Notes under the pieces: model-generated
What the model saw: only the letters and a program-made list of their open reading frames with translations
The model's database searches: none
What the model was told of the DNA's origin: nothing
Source of the DNA: Veillonella tobetsuensis
GTDB taxonomy: Bacteria > Bacillota > Negativicutes > Veillonellales > Veillonellaceae
Direction of reading: 5' to 3'
NCBI RefSeq assembly: GCF_001078375.1
Contig: NZ_BBXI01000021.1
Span: forward strand, 124,001 to 188,000
DNA: 64,000 bases
Program-made: the position numbers and the translations under genes
Part shown: piece by piece, positions 43,195 through 52,149 of the stretch
How positions within the stretch are numbered: position 1 is the first letter of the stretch
How the letters are laid out: every line of letters begins with the position of its first letter

Positions 43195-44709
43195 TTTTAA
43201 ACGTCCTCGTTCACAAGAGACTTGCAGTTCATCTTCCGATTCTAGTTTCACATCGCCAAGAGGCACGATGTATGTACCATTCCGGCGAATGCTAACGATG
43301 AGTGTTCCATCAGGCAAATTAAGGTCTTGTAATGGTGTATTAATATAAGAGGCCACCACAGGAACCTTAGTTTGGAAGAAGGTTTGCACATTTTCTAAGT
43401 TGCTTTGACCGCTCATAGCTTGTAATAAGGAATCGTAAATAGGTGGTTCTTTCAGCATTTCTGCCACCAAGTACGCCACGATAGTAACGATACCAATAGC
43501 ATAGATATTGGAAAAGCTATCCGTCATTTCAAGAACGAGTAAAATCGCCAAAATTGGGGTGCGCATAGCGGCCGCTAGTATGCCACCCATGGCACAAAGA
43601 ACAAATTGAGGTACAAAATCTGGAGCTATTAATCCCATGGATGAAAGCAGGCTTTCACAAAAAGCACCGGCTGATGCACCGATAACAAGCATCGGTAGAA
43701 AGATGCCGCCCTGTGCGCCGCTGCCATAACAAAAGGTAGTGAGCAAGATTTTACCCAGCACAATGCCACCGAGAAGCAATACACCATGAGATTGAAAGGC
43801 TAGCTGCCCTACTAAATCATTGCCACCGCCCAATAAAAGCTGGGAATCAAAGCCGATAACGGCCACAGTCACAAAAGTAATCACAAGTTTTAAGAAACGA
43901 GAGCATTTCATCCACTCGAAGAAACGCTTAAAGGCAAATATCATGCGGCAAAACAATACACCGCAGAGCCCCATTAAAATACCTACACCGAGCAGAACCG
44001 GAAAATAATCAAGCGGCATCCCTGAAGTTACGGAAAATCCGAGGGCCGGCGTAAGACCAAAGATAGTTACCGTAATGTAGTTCGATATGAGCGTAGCCAC
44101 AAAGGTAGGAATGACGAGGTATGGATAAAAACTCTTATGCACCTCTTCAAAGACGAACATGGCGCCGGATACAGGTGCGCTAAAGGCAGCGGTCAGACCA
44201 GCTCCAGCTCCAGCGGAGGTAAGAATCCGCTGTTCACGCAATCCAGAGTTCATCCAATAGGATACGATTTTACCAGCAGAGCCCCCTATTTGTACGGCTG
44301 GCCCTTCACGCCCCACAGAAAATCCTGCAAAGCCTGTCAATACGCCACCTATCATCTTTGAAATAAGCGTGCGATATGGCTTCATATCAAATAAACCGAG
44401 CATTTCCCCTTCAATTTGAGGAATACCTGAACCGCCAGATAATGGTGCCCACGTCAACAATCGATCGATAATAAAAGCAAACACTACCATGGCAATGAGC
44501 CAGGCTATGGCCCATTCGATAGAAATATCGCCCATCAAATGCCACCTAACATGCTCGGACTCGAGAATTAAGTACCGATAAGCAGCTCCGAAAAAGCCTG
44601 CAATAATACCTACTAATGCCCCTTTGACGATGAGTTCAGATAGCAAAATACGATTCATCGACATATCTGCCAAGGTAGAGCTGTGTTTATTTAGTTTCCA
44701 TAACCTCAT
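43165..44709 (-). CDS. clcA: ClC-family chloride channel or H+/Cl- antiporter
   Basis: 514 residues, ATG with GGAGGCG. ClC selectivity motifs are present: GSGIPQIEG, GREGPAVQ (with the gating Glu) and GAGAGLTAAFSAPVSGAMFV. About ten or more membrane helices. The last 70 residues (NTPLQDLNLPDGTLIVSIRR) form a TrkA-C ligand-binding domain. It moves Cl- against H+ in acid stress or charge balance, useful to an acid-exposed lactate user. Whether it is a channel or an exchanger cannot be read. Its last codons are inside the inverted repeat. Confidence 0.9.
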   Translation of the reverse strand: MRLWKLNKHSSTLADMSMNRILLSELIVKGALVGIIAGFFGAAYRYLILESEHVRWHLMGDISIEWAIAWLIAMVVFAFIIDRLLTWAPLSGGSGIPQIEGEMLGLFDMKPYRTLISKMIGGVLTGFAGFSVGREGPAVQIGGSAGKIVSYWMNSGLREQRILTSAGAGAGLTAAFSAPVSGAMFVFEEVHKSFYPYLVIPTFVATLISNYITVTIFGLTPALGFSVTSGMPLDYFPVLLGVGILMGLCGVLFCRMIFAFKRFFEWMKCSRFLKLVITFVTVAVIGFDSQLLLGGGNDLVGQLAFQSHGVLLLGGIVLGKILLTTFCYGSGAQGGIFLPMLVIGASAGAFCESLLSSMGLIAPDFVPQFVLCAMGGILAAAMRTPILAILLVLEMTDSFSNIYAIGIVTIVAYLVAEMLKEPPIYDSLLQAMSGQSNLENVQTFFQTKVPVVASYINTPLQDLNLPDGTLIVSIRRNGTYIVPLGDVKLESEDELQVSCERGRLKAAKSYFQSN

Positions 44710-44829
44710 AGATTCGCCTCCTTATACACTATGTCGAAAACAGAATAAATATAATCAGTATATTTATAACTAGTATACTTGCGTATCCCTACTTTTTCAA
44801 GAATACTCTTGTGGATAATTTCATAAAAA

Positions 44830-44867
44830 CAGCATCTATATCGGCAAAACCGGCCGTATAGATGCTG
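44830..44867 (-). terminator. terminator after fucO
   Basis: CAGCATCTATA and TATAGATGCTG with further CGGC/GCCG pairs form a long stem; TTTTTA follows on the minus strand. Confidence 0.8.
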
Positions 44868-44895
44868 CTATGTATTGTTATAAGATTATACTAAC

Positions 44896-46047
44896 TTAGA
44901 AAATGGATTCGTAAATTCCTATGATTTCTTCTAAACTTGCATCTCGTGGATTACCTGGCGTACATGCGTCGTTAAAAGCAGATTCAGCGAGGAATGGAAT
45001 GTCTTCCCGTTTCACGCCTGCTTCGCTGAGGGATTTAGGAATACCTACATCGTCAGCTAATTTTTGAATTACATCGATAGCTGCCTGGCGATAGGTTTCT
45101 TGATTCATCGCATCCACATCAGCAACGCCCATAACGCGAGCGATTTCACGATATTTTTCGCCTGTTTCAGGCGCATTGAATTTAAGAACTGCAGTGAGGA
45201 GCATTGCACAAGCTTTGCCATGAGGGATGTCATATACAGCACTCAATGGATGTGCCATGGAGTGAACAATACCGAGACCTACGTTAGAGAAGCCCATGCC
45301 GGCGATGTATTGGCCAACTGACATGGCTTCACGGCCTGCATAGTCACCTGCTACAGCGCTACGTAAAGAGCGACCGATGATTTCAATAGCTTTCAAATGA
45401 AGCATATCAGTGAGTTCCCACGCACCTTTTGTGATATAGCCTTCTACGGCATGCACGAGAGCATCCATACCTGTTGCTGCGCAAAGACCTGTCGGCATAG
45501 ACGCGGACATGTCAGGATCTATGATAGCTACAATTGGAATATCATGAGGATCTACGCAAACGAATTTACGGTTTTTTTCAACGTCTGTAATAACGTAGTT
45601 AATAGTAACCTCTGCAGCTGTACCAGACGTAGTTGTTACAGCGATAATTGGCAAGCAAGGGTTCTTAGTAGGCGCTAAACCTTCAAGGCTACGTACATCG
45701 GCAAACTCAGGATTCGTAATAATCGTTGCAATCGCTTTACTTGTATCGATAGGGCTACCGCCACCAACAGCAACGATAACATCAGCACCAGCCGCTTTAC
45801 ATGCATCAACGCCAGCCGTTACATTTTCGATGGTAGGATTTGGTTTAATGCCGTCATAAATAGCATATTCAATACCTGCTTCATCGAGTAAGTCCGTAAC
45901 CTTTGTAGCTACCTTAAACTCAAATAAATCAGGTGTAGATGTAACGAGAGCTTTTTTAAAATGGCGATTCTTAATTTCGTTCACAATTTCTTGAATCGCA
46001 CCTTGCCCAAAATAAGACGTACCGTTCAACATAATTCTTCTAACCAT
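44896..46047 (-). CDS. fucO: lactaldehyde reductase / iron-containing alcohol dehydrogenase
   Basis: 383 residues from the ATG at 46047 (MVRRIMLNGTSYFGQGAIQE), 8 bp after AGGAG; this equals the E. coli FucO length. Hallmarks: VGGGSPIDTSKA (NAD site), TTSGTAAEVTINYVITDVEK, RKFVCVDPHDIP and MAHPLSAVYDIPHGKA with the iron-binding His. Close to FucO through most of its length. It reduces lactaldehyde to 1,2-propanediol or works on related alcohols. Cytosolic, single gene. Confidence 0.9.
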   Translation of the reverse strand: MVRRIMLNGTSYFGQGAIQEIVNEIKNRHFKKALVTSTPDLFEFKVATKVTDLLDEAGIEYAIYDGIKPNPTIENVTAGVDACKAAGADVIVAVGGGSPIDTSKAIATIITNPEFADVRSLEGLAPTKNPCLPIIAVTTTSGTAAEVTINYVITDVEKNRKFVCVDPHDIPIVAIIDPDMSASMPTGLCAATGMDALVHAVEGYITKGAWELTDMLHLKAIEIIGRSLRSAVAGDYAGREAMSVGQYIAGMGFSNVGLGIVHSMAHPLSAVYDIPHGKACAMLLTAVLKFNAPETGEKYREIARVMGVADVDAMNQETYRQAAIDVIQKLADDVGIPKSLSEAGVKREDIPFLAESAFNDACTPGNPRDASLEEIIGIYESIF

Positions 46048-46082
46048 ATACATCACTCCTAACGCGTACTAACGCAAAAAAT

Positions 46083-46127
46083 ATACCGATAGAGAATAAC
46101 TATATTTATTAATTCTCTATCGGTATC
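46083..46127 (-). terminator. terminator after nagZ
   Basis: ATACCGATAGAGAAT and ATTCTCTATCGGTAT form a perfect 15-bp stem, with ATTTTTTG following on the minus strand, about 70 bp past the nagZ stop. Confidence 0.85.
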
Positions 46128-46196
46128 AAAAAATCCTGTATGGAGTTGATACTATATTGTTATGAATACACTATATACTATGGTTTACACTAGTAT

Positions 46197-47345
46197 TTAT
46201 ATACCATAACTCAATTTCATAAGCAATATCCGTTTCACCGATGCATCAAGGCGTTCCTTGGAGATGGTTCCGTCTTTGACGGCTTTCATAAGCCCATTAT
46301 AAGCGGCCTGCATATGTTCATACTCATGGCACACGAGCAGGATATCGCTGCCCGCTTGGATGGATTGCACCGCCATATCACCAAAGGTATAGTGTTTAGC
46401 GAGGGCCCCCATGTCCATATCGTCGGTAACAACAACGCCCTTATAGCCCATATCCTTACGAAGCCAGTCGGTGATGATCTTCTTAGAGAGACTAGACGGA
46501 TAATCTGGATCAATTTGCAGATACATCGCATGAGATACCATAATCATATATGTGTTCGGTTTAGATTGCTGAATGAGATCTACGAATACCTTTGTATCCT
46601 CAGTGAGCAAGGTATCTTTAGATGCAGGTACAATGCTCGTGTCCGCATGCAAATCCACATCGGTTTTACCAATGCCTGGAAAATGCTTGTACGAATACCA
46701 TAAACCAGATGCATCGTACGCATCGCCGATAGCATGAGCGAATTGTACAACTCGGTCAGGATCTGTGCTATAGGAGCGACCATAGGTCAATCCCAAGTCC
46801 GCATCAGGCGCAAAATTGATATTAAAACCAAGGTCTTTTAACTCAGTTCCCACTTGTTTTGCCAAATTAGCCGCATCACTGGCAGTACCTTGTCCTAACT
46901 CTTCTGCTGGCGGCACCTTTATCAACTGATCGTCCATGCGCGCCACAGCACCACCCTCTTGATCTATACCAATAAATAATGGCGTAAGACCAGCATTTCT
47001 ACTTACCTTATTAATATCGGTGATGAGCGTTTTCACCTGCTCCTTACTTTCCATATTGCGGTCGAACAAAATAATACCGCCCACCCGATATTCGTTGAGC
47101 ATAAACTTTGCATCATCATTTAGTGTCTTTCCATGAATACCAATCATTAACAATTGGCCTACCTTGTCCGCATCGGACATATTCGCCACTAATGTATCTA
47201 CCTTTTCTTCTTGTGAAAGCTCGCTCTGTGCCACCGATTCATAAGTGACAGCCTCCACCTTGTGAGCAAACGGATTCGATAAAGCACAGCCTGCCGTTAG
47301 CGCTAGTGCACCAACCATAGTCGCTGCTAATATACGTCGTAACAT
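46197..47345 (-). CDS. nagZ: beta-N-acetylhexosaminidase lipoprotein (GH3, NagZ-like)
   Basis: 382 residues, ATG with GGAGG. Signal peptide and lipobox (MLRRILAATMVGALALTAGC). GH3 motifs: FIGIDQEGGAVARM, SYKHFPGIGKTDVDLHADTS (the His/Asp dyad typical of NagZ) and VVTDDMDMGAL (the nucleophile Asp). It trims GlcNAc from peptidoglycan fragments in cell-wall recycling. Lipid anchoring places it outside the cytosol, as in Gram-positive NagZ types, unlike the cytosolic E. coli enzyme. Confidence 0.88.
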   Translation of the reverse strand: MLRRILAATMVGALALTAGCALSNPFAHKVEAVTYESVAQSELSQEEKVDTLVANMSDADKVGQLLMIGIHGKTLNDDAKFMLNEYRVGGIILFDRNMESKEQVKTLITDINKVSRNAGLTPLFIGIDQEGGAVARMDDQLIKVPPAEELGQGTASDAANLAKQVGTELKDLGFNINFAPDADLGLTYGRSYSTDPDRVVQFAHAIGDAYDASGLWYSYKHFPGIGKTDVDLHADTSIVPASKDTLLTEDTKVFVDLIQQSKPNTYMIMVSHAMYLQIDPDYPSSLSKKIITDWLRKDMGYKGVVVTDDMDMGALAKHYTFGDMAVQSIQAGSDILLVCHEYEHMQAAYNGLMKAVKDGTISKERLDASVKRILLMKLSYGI

Positions 47346-47427
47346 CAGAACCTCCGAAATAACTTAACAAATAAACCTCATATATGCTATACTAAACTAT
47401 ATCGTAAAGTTTCGATGTAATTTAGTG

Positions 47428-47448
47428 TATAATGACTCACGTGAGTCA
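47428..47448 (+). promoter_or_regulatory. promoter and perfect palindrome upstream of the BFD-like gene
   Basis: TATAAT (47428-47433) overlaps the perfect 16-bp palindrome TGACTCACGTGAGTCA (47433-47448), which covers the expected transcription start. A repressor bound here would block the gene that begins at 47460. Confidence 0.65.
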
Positions 47449-47459
47449 AAGAGGAATAT

Positions 47460-47693
47460 ATGGAATTTGAAAATAACCAAGTGCCAGAAGCGATTCTGGA
47501 TAAATTAACAAAGGTGTGTACATGCCGCAGCATTACACGAAAAACGATTAAAGAGGCCATTTTTAATGGTGCTCATACATTTCCTGCTGTAAAAGAAGCC
47601 ACTAGAGCCGGTACCGGTGCCTGTGGCGGCAAAGGCTGTGGCCCACGCATTGTAAAATTACTAGCAGAACTAAAAGAACAAGGTCGCATTTAG
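47460..47693 (+). CDS. BFD-like [2Fe-2S] protein
   Basis: 77 residues, ATG with AGAGG. Four Cys in the BFD arrangement: VCTCRSITRKTI (CxC) and GTGACGGKGCGPRI (CxxxxC), with a helical layout as in bacterioferritin-associated ferredoxin and NirB/nitrogenase accessory domains. Small electron or iron-sulfur carrier. It stands alone, so the partner is unknown; iron release from ferritin or assembly is possible. The palindrome upstream points to tight control. Confidence 0.8.
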   Translation: MEFENNQVPEAILDKLTKVCTCRSITRKTIKEAIFNGAHTFPAVKEATRAGTGACGGKGCGPRIVKLLAELKEQGRI

Positions 47694-47715
47694 CATATAT
47701 TTTATTATACCAACG

Positions 47716-47741
47716 AAAAGGGTCCTTCGGGACCCTTTTTG
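47716..47741 (+). terminator. terminator after the BFD-like gene
   Basis: AAAAGGGTCC-TTCG-GGACCCTTTTT: perfect stem, UUCG-type loop and T tail. Confidence 0.9.
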
Positions 47742-47751
47742 CTTAAAACAC

Positions 47752-47797
47752 AAAAAAGCTATTAGTTGATCAAATACAATCAACTAATAGCCTTTTT
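47752..47797. terminator. second stem with T-tail
   Basis: GCTATTAGTTGAT pairs perfectly with ATCAACTAATAGC, flanked by A and T runs; it works both ways. A third, weaker stem (TATAGCCCTTT with AAAGGGGCTATA) follows at 47818-47845. Three stems in a row lie between convergent genes. Confidence 0.7.
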
Positions 47798-47900
47798 AGT
47801 GTAATGGACTATTTTGTTATAGCCCTTTAATAAAAGGGGCTATATTTTAATGGGGTTATAGTTTGTTACCGTCCCAGTTACATATAAATGTTTACCAATA

Positions 47901-48533
47901 CTAGAGCACTAAATTAACGATGCTTTCAAAACCCCCTAAAATAGATTTTTGCAATGGCACGAAAATACGAGTTGCAATAGGGGAATTCAAAATAGCGATT
48001 AAAATGAGCAAGGAAACGATACTAAATCGAGCTATATGAACTTGCCATTTTAGGGGCAAAAAGTTCATCAAAATATGACTGCCATCAAGCGGTGGGATGG
48101 GCATCATATTAAGGATGGCGAAGTTGATGTTATACACAACGATGAGTAACAATACGAGGTACAGAGACTCATTCTCTAATAAACCCACTACATCTAAGCT
48201 TCGCATGATAACATACGCAATAAAGGCCATCAAAATATTAGCCATAGGGCCTGCTATGGACACAATCATGTCATCGGTCCGTGGGTCCTTAAAATTAGTA
48301 GGATTTACAATAACTGGTTTTGCCCATCCAAAGCCACCGATAATAAGGGCTAAGGAACCAACTAGATCGAGATGTACAAAAGGATTCATCGTAAGGCGTC
48401 CCATCATACGAGGCGTAGGATCACCCAATAAATCTGCTGCCTTTGCATGAGCATATTCATGCCCCGCCGCAGCGATGATTAGCGCCGGAATTGAGGCGAT
48501 AATCATAATTAAACTTAAACCAGAAAGAATCAT
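47901..48533 (-). CDS. site-2 protease family (M50) membrane metalloprotease
   Basis: 210 residues, ATG with AAGGAG. Zinc motif GHEYAH (HExxH) in the first helix (IIAAAGHEYAHAKAADLLGD) and the second motif MMPIPPLDGSHIL (NxxPxPxLDG). About six membrane segments. This short S2P type (YwhC-like) cuts substrates within the membrane; targets are unknown. The stop is followed by terminator stems shared with the opposing gene. Confidence 0.9.
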   Translation of the reverse strand: MILSGLSLIMIIASIPALIIAAAGHEYAHAKAADLLGDPTPRMMGRLTMNPFVHLDLVGSLALIIGGFGWAKPVIVNPTNFKDPRTDDMIVSIAGPMANILMAFIAYVIMRSLDVVGLLENESLYLVLLLIVVYNINFAILNMMPIPPLDGSHILMNFLPLKWQVHIARFSIVSLLILIAILNSPIATRIFVPLQKSILGGFESIVNLVL

Positions 48534-48555
48534 AACACTCCTTATAATTTAAAAA

Positions 48556-49326
48556 TCATTGACTAGCCGCCCACTCTGCAAAGCCAGCATTAATACAAGT
48601 TAATGCATTCAACACGCGTGGATACCCAATATATGGCACGCACTGAGATGCAATGCTAATCAAATATTGCTTGTCATTTCCGACGTTTAAATTACCAATA
48701 ACATGAACCTTTAGCTGTGCTTCACAGCCACCTTGGGCCATGAGGAAACAGAAGGTAATCATTTCTCGTTGACGCGTAGTCAAGCCTTTACGCGTATAGT
48801 AATCGCCAAACATATTAGACAGCCACTTGTTGATGTGGCGCGTTTCTTGTGGGCCTGATTGGTAAAAGTCTCTCATGCCTTCGCCCCAGATTTCAACCTG
48901 TTTTTCAATGCCCTTCTCAAGGCGTGTCTCACTCGTTACGGTGCTACGATGCGGATTTTGAATATCTTCATCTCGATAGTCAAAAATCTTATTAGTAATC
49001 TTAAAGAACGGACGTACGTGACCAATACCAAGATATGGTACCGCTTGGTAGATGAGCTCTACAATTTCATCAGGAATAACCCCAAAGTTCAAGGCAGCGG
49101 GCATCATCAACGAGTATTCTTCCGTTGCACCTGCACCGACTAATATAGCTAAAATCGCTAAAAATCGACTGTGTGCCGCTACATTACAACCATCTTCGGT
49201 AATAACCTCATGAAAGGCAAAGTTTTCAAATAAATCTTCAAATTCAGGATCTATATATCCTGCGGGGGATGCGATTTCAGGAAACATGCGCTCCATATAG
49301 GCTTGCGCAAATTCAGATTTTGCCAT
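48556..49326 (-). CDS. carboxymuconolactone decarboxylase-family protein, two domains
   Basis: 256 residues, ATG with GGAGG. Two CMD-like halves: FLAILAILVGAGATEEY (no CxxC) and EMITFCFLMAQGGCEAQLKV (Cys and His but lacking the second Cys of CxxCxxxH). The alkylhydroperoxidase-type redox pair is thus incomplete, so a peroxidase role is doubtful. Cytosolic. It precedes the M50 gene by 22 bp in the same direction and is probably co-transcribed. Confidence 0.75.
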   Translation of the reverse strand: MAKSEFAQAYMERMFPEIASPAGYIDPEFEDLFENFAFHEVITEDGCNVAAHSRFLAILAILVGAGATEEYSLMMPAALNFGVIPDEIVELIYQAVPYLGIGHVRPFFKITNKIFDYRDEDIQNPHRSTVTSETRLEKGIEKQVEIWGEGMRDFYQSGPQETRHINKWLSNMFGDYYTRKGLTTRQREMITFCFLMAQGGCEAQLKVHVIGNLNVGNDKQYLISIASQCVPYIGYPRVLNALTCINAGFAEWAASQ

Positions 49327-49418
49327 CCTTACCTCCTAACACAATACATATAGCTTTCACAGAACGAAAGCACTGTCATACTAATCGCCTCATAAAAACT
49401 AATACATGTATATACAAT

Positions 49419-49455
49419 AATGGTGAAAGCTCCCATACGTGAACTTTCACCATTA
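49419..49455 (-). terminator. hairpin after the gene ending at 49470
   Basis: TAATGGTGAAAG and CTTTCACCATTA form a perfect 12-bp stem, but the T-run is weak. Confidence 0.5.
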
Positions 49456-49469
49456 TAAGTATTTAATTA

Positions 49470-49901
49470 TTATGGATGAACATTTACAGTTGCAGGCACT
49501 GCATTCATATTAGTGAATTCAAATTCTGTGCCATATACTTCTTTCCAAGCAGCCTTGAACATGTTGAATTCGTTCGTGCCAGGATTGATTTGGTACAATT
49601 GACCATCTGGAGCAAAACGATAGACTACATTCAAGCTAGGATGCACGATATATTTGAACAATGTAGCTTCGCCGTATTGGTTGTTGTGCATATTCACCAC
49701 ATTAATACCGAATACATAGTTACGGCTGCCATCGATCAATTTAAATTCAGATGCTTTGTCAAAGAAGTAAGTTTCTGTACCATTAGCACTGTTTGGTACC
49801 TCTGGATAATTATCTAAGCCATTCCAGTTAGCAGCGCTTGCTACGGAACCAACTAATAATGTTGCTGCTAGAGCAAATGTTGTAACAAATTTCTTATTCA
49901 T
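49470..49901 (-). CDS. small exported protein of unknown function
   Basis: 143 residues; start at ATG 49901 (MNKKFVTTFALAATLLVGSV) with AAGGAGA. Signal peptide cleaved near ASAANWNG. The mature part is beta-rich (SRNYVFGINVVNMHNNQYGE, HPSLNVVYRFAPDGQLYQIN). Periplasmic; no family recognised. Single gene. Confidence 0.65.
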   Translation of the reverse strand: MNKKFVTTFALAATLLVGSVASAANWNGLDNYPEVPNSANGTETYFFDKASEFKLIDGSRNYVFGINVVNMHNNQYGEATLFKYIVHPSLNVVYRFAPDGQLYQINPGTNEFNMFKAAWKEVYGTEFEFTNMNAVPATVNVHP

Positions 49902-50060
49902 AATGTTCTCCTTCACCCTAAAGGGTAACACTGGGGCTACTCTCAATGACCCCATAATACAAAAGTTACTTAAATTATACCACATATAAAACATACACAA
50001 TACTAAACGCAAACATACTAGGTGTTACAATGGCTTTACCTTACTGTGTTATATATTTTT

Positions 50061-50582
50061 TTATCGTTTAATATCCTCAGGATTAACTACACCATGAGCA
50101 GCATCGATAGCATCTAACAATTTGTTAAGTAAAGCTCTCAATTCAGCCGCTTCATGAACAGAAAACACTTCTTTAGATTTAGCGACTAATAACTTAGGTA
50201 CTTCAATTGCTTCTGCACGAATGTTATGACCTTCTTCTGTAAGAATAACCATCACAACGCGTTCATCATTACGACTACGTTTGCGTTTCAAGAACCCTTT
50301 CAGTTCCAATTTTTTAAGCAGTGGTGTTAATGTACCAGAATCTAAACGCAATACTTGCCCCAATTCTTTTACGGATAAGTCACCGTATTGCCACAATGCC
50401 ATCATGACGATGTATTGAGTATATGTTAAATTTAATGGTTCCAAATATGGACGATATGCATTTACCAATTCCTTTGCTACCACATACAAAGGAAATCCCA
50501 ATTGATTTTCTAGCAATAAATAATCGTCTTCCGGCACCTCCGAAGCCCGATTATAACCTGCTAATGTACCTATTTTAGCCAT
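50061..50582 (-). CDS. MarR-family regulator, OhrR-like but lacking the peroxide-sensing Cys
   Basis: 173 residues, ATG with GGAGGG. The N-terminal ENQLGFPLYVVAKELVNAYR aligns with the OhrR pattern NQLCFxLY, with Gly where OhrR has the reactive Cys; no other Cys is present in the protein. The winged helix (LSVKELGQVLRLDSGTLTPL, KKLELKGFLKRKRSRNDERV) is standard MarR. It likely binds a palindrome near its own gene and responds to something other than thiol oxidation. No Ohr gene is adjacent. Confidence 0.8.
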   Translation of the reverse strand: MAKIGTLAGYNRASEVPEDDYLLLENQLGFPLYVVAKELVNAYRPYLEPLNLTYTQYIVMMALWQYGDLSVKELGQVLRLDSGTLTPLLKKLELKGFLKRKRSRNDERVVMVILTEEGHNIRAEAIEVPKLLVAKSKEVFSVHEAAELRALLNKLLDAIDAAHGVVNPEDIKR

Positions 50583-50757
50583 TTATTAGCCCTCCATTAC
50601 ACACTATGTATTTCTAAATTAATTGTACACAATTTTCCAGCAAACGGTCAATACATCTCTGTAAATTCTTTAGTATTTTAAAGAATAAAATGGTATATTG
50701 CTTAAAATAACATCTATGCCGTGGGTAAACGCTATGTCTCTTTATAAATTTATATAA

Positions 50758-50786
50758 GAAAAAAAGCCGCGATTGCGGCCTTTTGT
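50758..50786 (-). terminator. terminator after the gene ending at 50827
   Basis: GCCGC-GATT-GCGGC with A and T runs outside. Confidence 0.75.
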
Positions 50787-50826
50787 TACATACAACTAGT
50801 TTGAAATTGTAGTTCTATAAGAGGGA

Positions 50827-51087
50827 TTATTTTATTTTTTGACAGCCTTGATGAACTAACATGGTCCATGACAACGCAGTTTGAGATACACTATGCCATT
50901 GTACTGGCATTACTGGCATGCTTAACACAGATATATTATCTAATGTACGGAAGGATTCTTCCACATCACAAGCTTTAGTGCCATCAGAATCATCCACCAA
51001 GAATGCATGATCCATTTTATCTATAATTAATGTTAGTGGTTCGGTATGTTCCAGGAACCAGTCTTTTATTGTATTGTGCGTTGCCAT
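50827..51087 (-). CDS. small hypothetical protein
   Basis: 86 residues; start at ATG 51087 (MATHNTIKDWFLEHTEPLTL) with GGAGGT. Soluble, slightly acidic in the middle (LVDDSDGTKACDVEESFRTL), ends VHQGCQKIK. No family recognised, but the site and codon frame are good. Confidence 0.5.
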   Translation of the reverse strand: MATHNTIKDWFLEHTEPLTLIIDKMDHAFLVDDSDGTKACDVEESFRTLDNISVLSMPVMPVQWHSVSQTALSWTMLVHQGCQKIK

Positions 51088-51287
51088 ATATACCTCCGGC
51101 AACAATATATCAATCGTACTATATATTGTTATTCAACTGAATATAACTATTAACATCATTCTGCATATACCCATACTGGTATATGCTTATCTATACTATA
51201 TACCTATATGGGTATATTGGCAAGCACAATTTTCACTTTTATTTACATACATACATACTATATAGTCATCAGCAGAGCTCAAAAAAA
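51088..51287. other. AT-rich gap with an inverted repeat
   Basis: No gene seen. It contains GCATATACC/GGTATATGC (about 51164-51187) and a second loose match TATACC-TATATGGGTATA (about 51199-51216); these may be operators of the 86-residue gene. Confidence 0.3.
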
Positions 51288-51343
51288 TCCTCAAGGATGA
51301 TGTATGACCACACAATTAGTGTAGTCATGCATCATCCTGAGGA
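51288..51343 (-). terminator. terminator after the nitroreductase gene
   Basis: TCCTC, GGATGATG and ATGAC pair with GTCAT, CATCATCC and GAGGA, a stem of over 18 bp, with seven T on the minus strand. Confidence 0.85.
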
Positions 51344-51420
51344 CCTTTTACTTTATTCTTCTATTTTATTGTTTAACGGAATGGATTATTTCTCAATCTA
51401 TAACTGTTATAGAGCATTTA

Positions 51421-52011
51421 TTAACCTATATATGTTACAGGATTTCCTTTGATGTCCAGTTCTCTACGATTCAATCCATTTGGCAAATCAGGGTACCCCA
51501 CAGAAAGGCTAGCATAAACCTTTTCATCATCGCCCATACCGAGTTCGCGCAAGCGCGCCACGAGGCGTTCATTATCTTGCAAATGACGCAATTGATTAAC
51601 CCAGCAACAGCCCAAATCGAGTTCATTACATGCAAGCATCATATTTTGCATAGCACACGCCGTATCAGAGAAATTGTTGGCTAATACCGGTTTATGAGCC
51701 AATACGACAAGCGCCGGCGCATTGTAATGGAACACAAATTTGCCCTCTTTAGACATTTTAATGATGTTCACCATGTATGGCGGCGTTTGTTCCGTTACTT
51801 CCGTCTTACCATACTCGTCTTGGACAAGGGTTACTAGTTCTTTCAACACATCCGGATTGGTAATGACCATAAAATGTGTAGGTTGTAAATTGCCACCTGT
51901 TGGCGCGCGACGACCCGCATCAATAACAGTATCTAGTAATTCCTTTGCCACAGGTTCAGATTTAAATTTGCGCGTACTATGACGTGTTTTAATGCATTCT
52001 AAGGTATTCAT
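51421..52011 (-). CDS. nitroreductase-family flavoprotein
   Basis: 196 residues, ATG with AAGGAGG. FMN motifs: CIKTRHSTRKF at the start, AGRRAPTGGNLQPTHFMVIT in the middle and CNELDLGCCWVNQLRHLQDN. The family uses NAD(P)H to reduce nitro groups, quinones or flavins; the physiological substrate is unknown. Cytosolic dimer by family. Single gene with a strong terminator. Confidence 0.88.
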   Translation of the reverse strand: MNTLECIKTRHSTRKFKSEPVAKELLDTVIDAGRRAPTGGNLQPTHFMVITNPDVLKELVTLVQDEYGKTEVTEQTPPYMVNIIKMSKEGKFVFHYNAPALVVLAHKPVLANNFSDTACAMQNMMLACNELDLGCCWVNQLRHLQDNERLVARLRELGMGDDEKVYASLSVGYPDLPNGLNRRELDIKGNPVTYIG

Positions 52012-52149
52012 GACTCCTCCTTGTGAAAGTATATCCTGCCTCCAGAAATACTGTGTTACCTAATCTGTACAGTATATACCTAGTTCATAATCTACATTTA
52101 TATTATAAGTCTCATGGTGTAGTAAATCCGTTATCCTTTACAGGAACGT

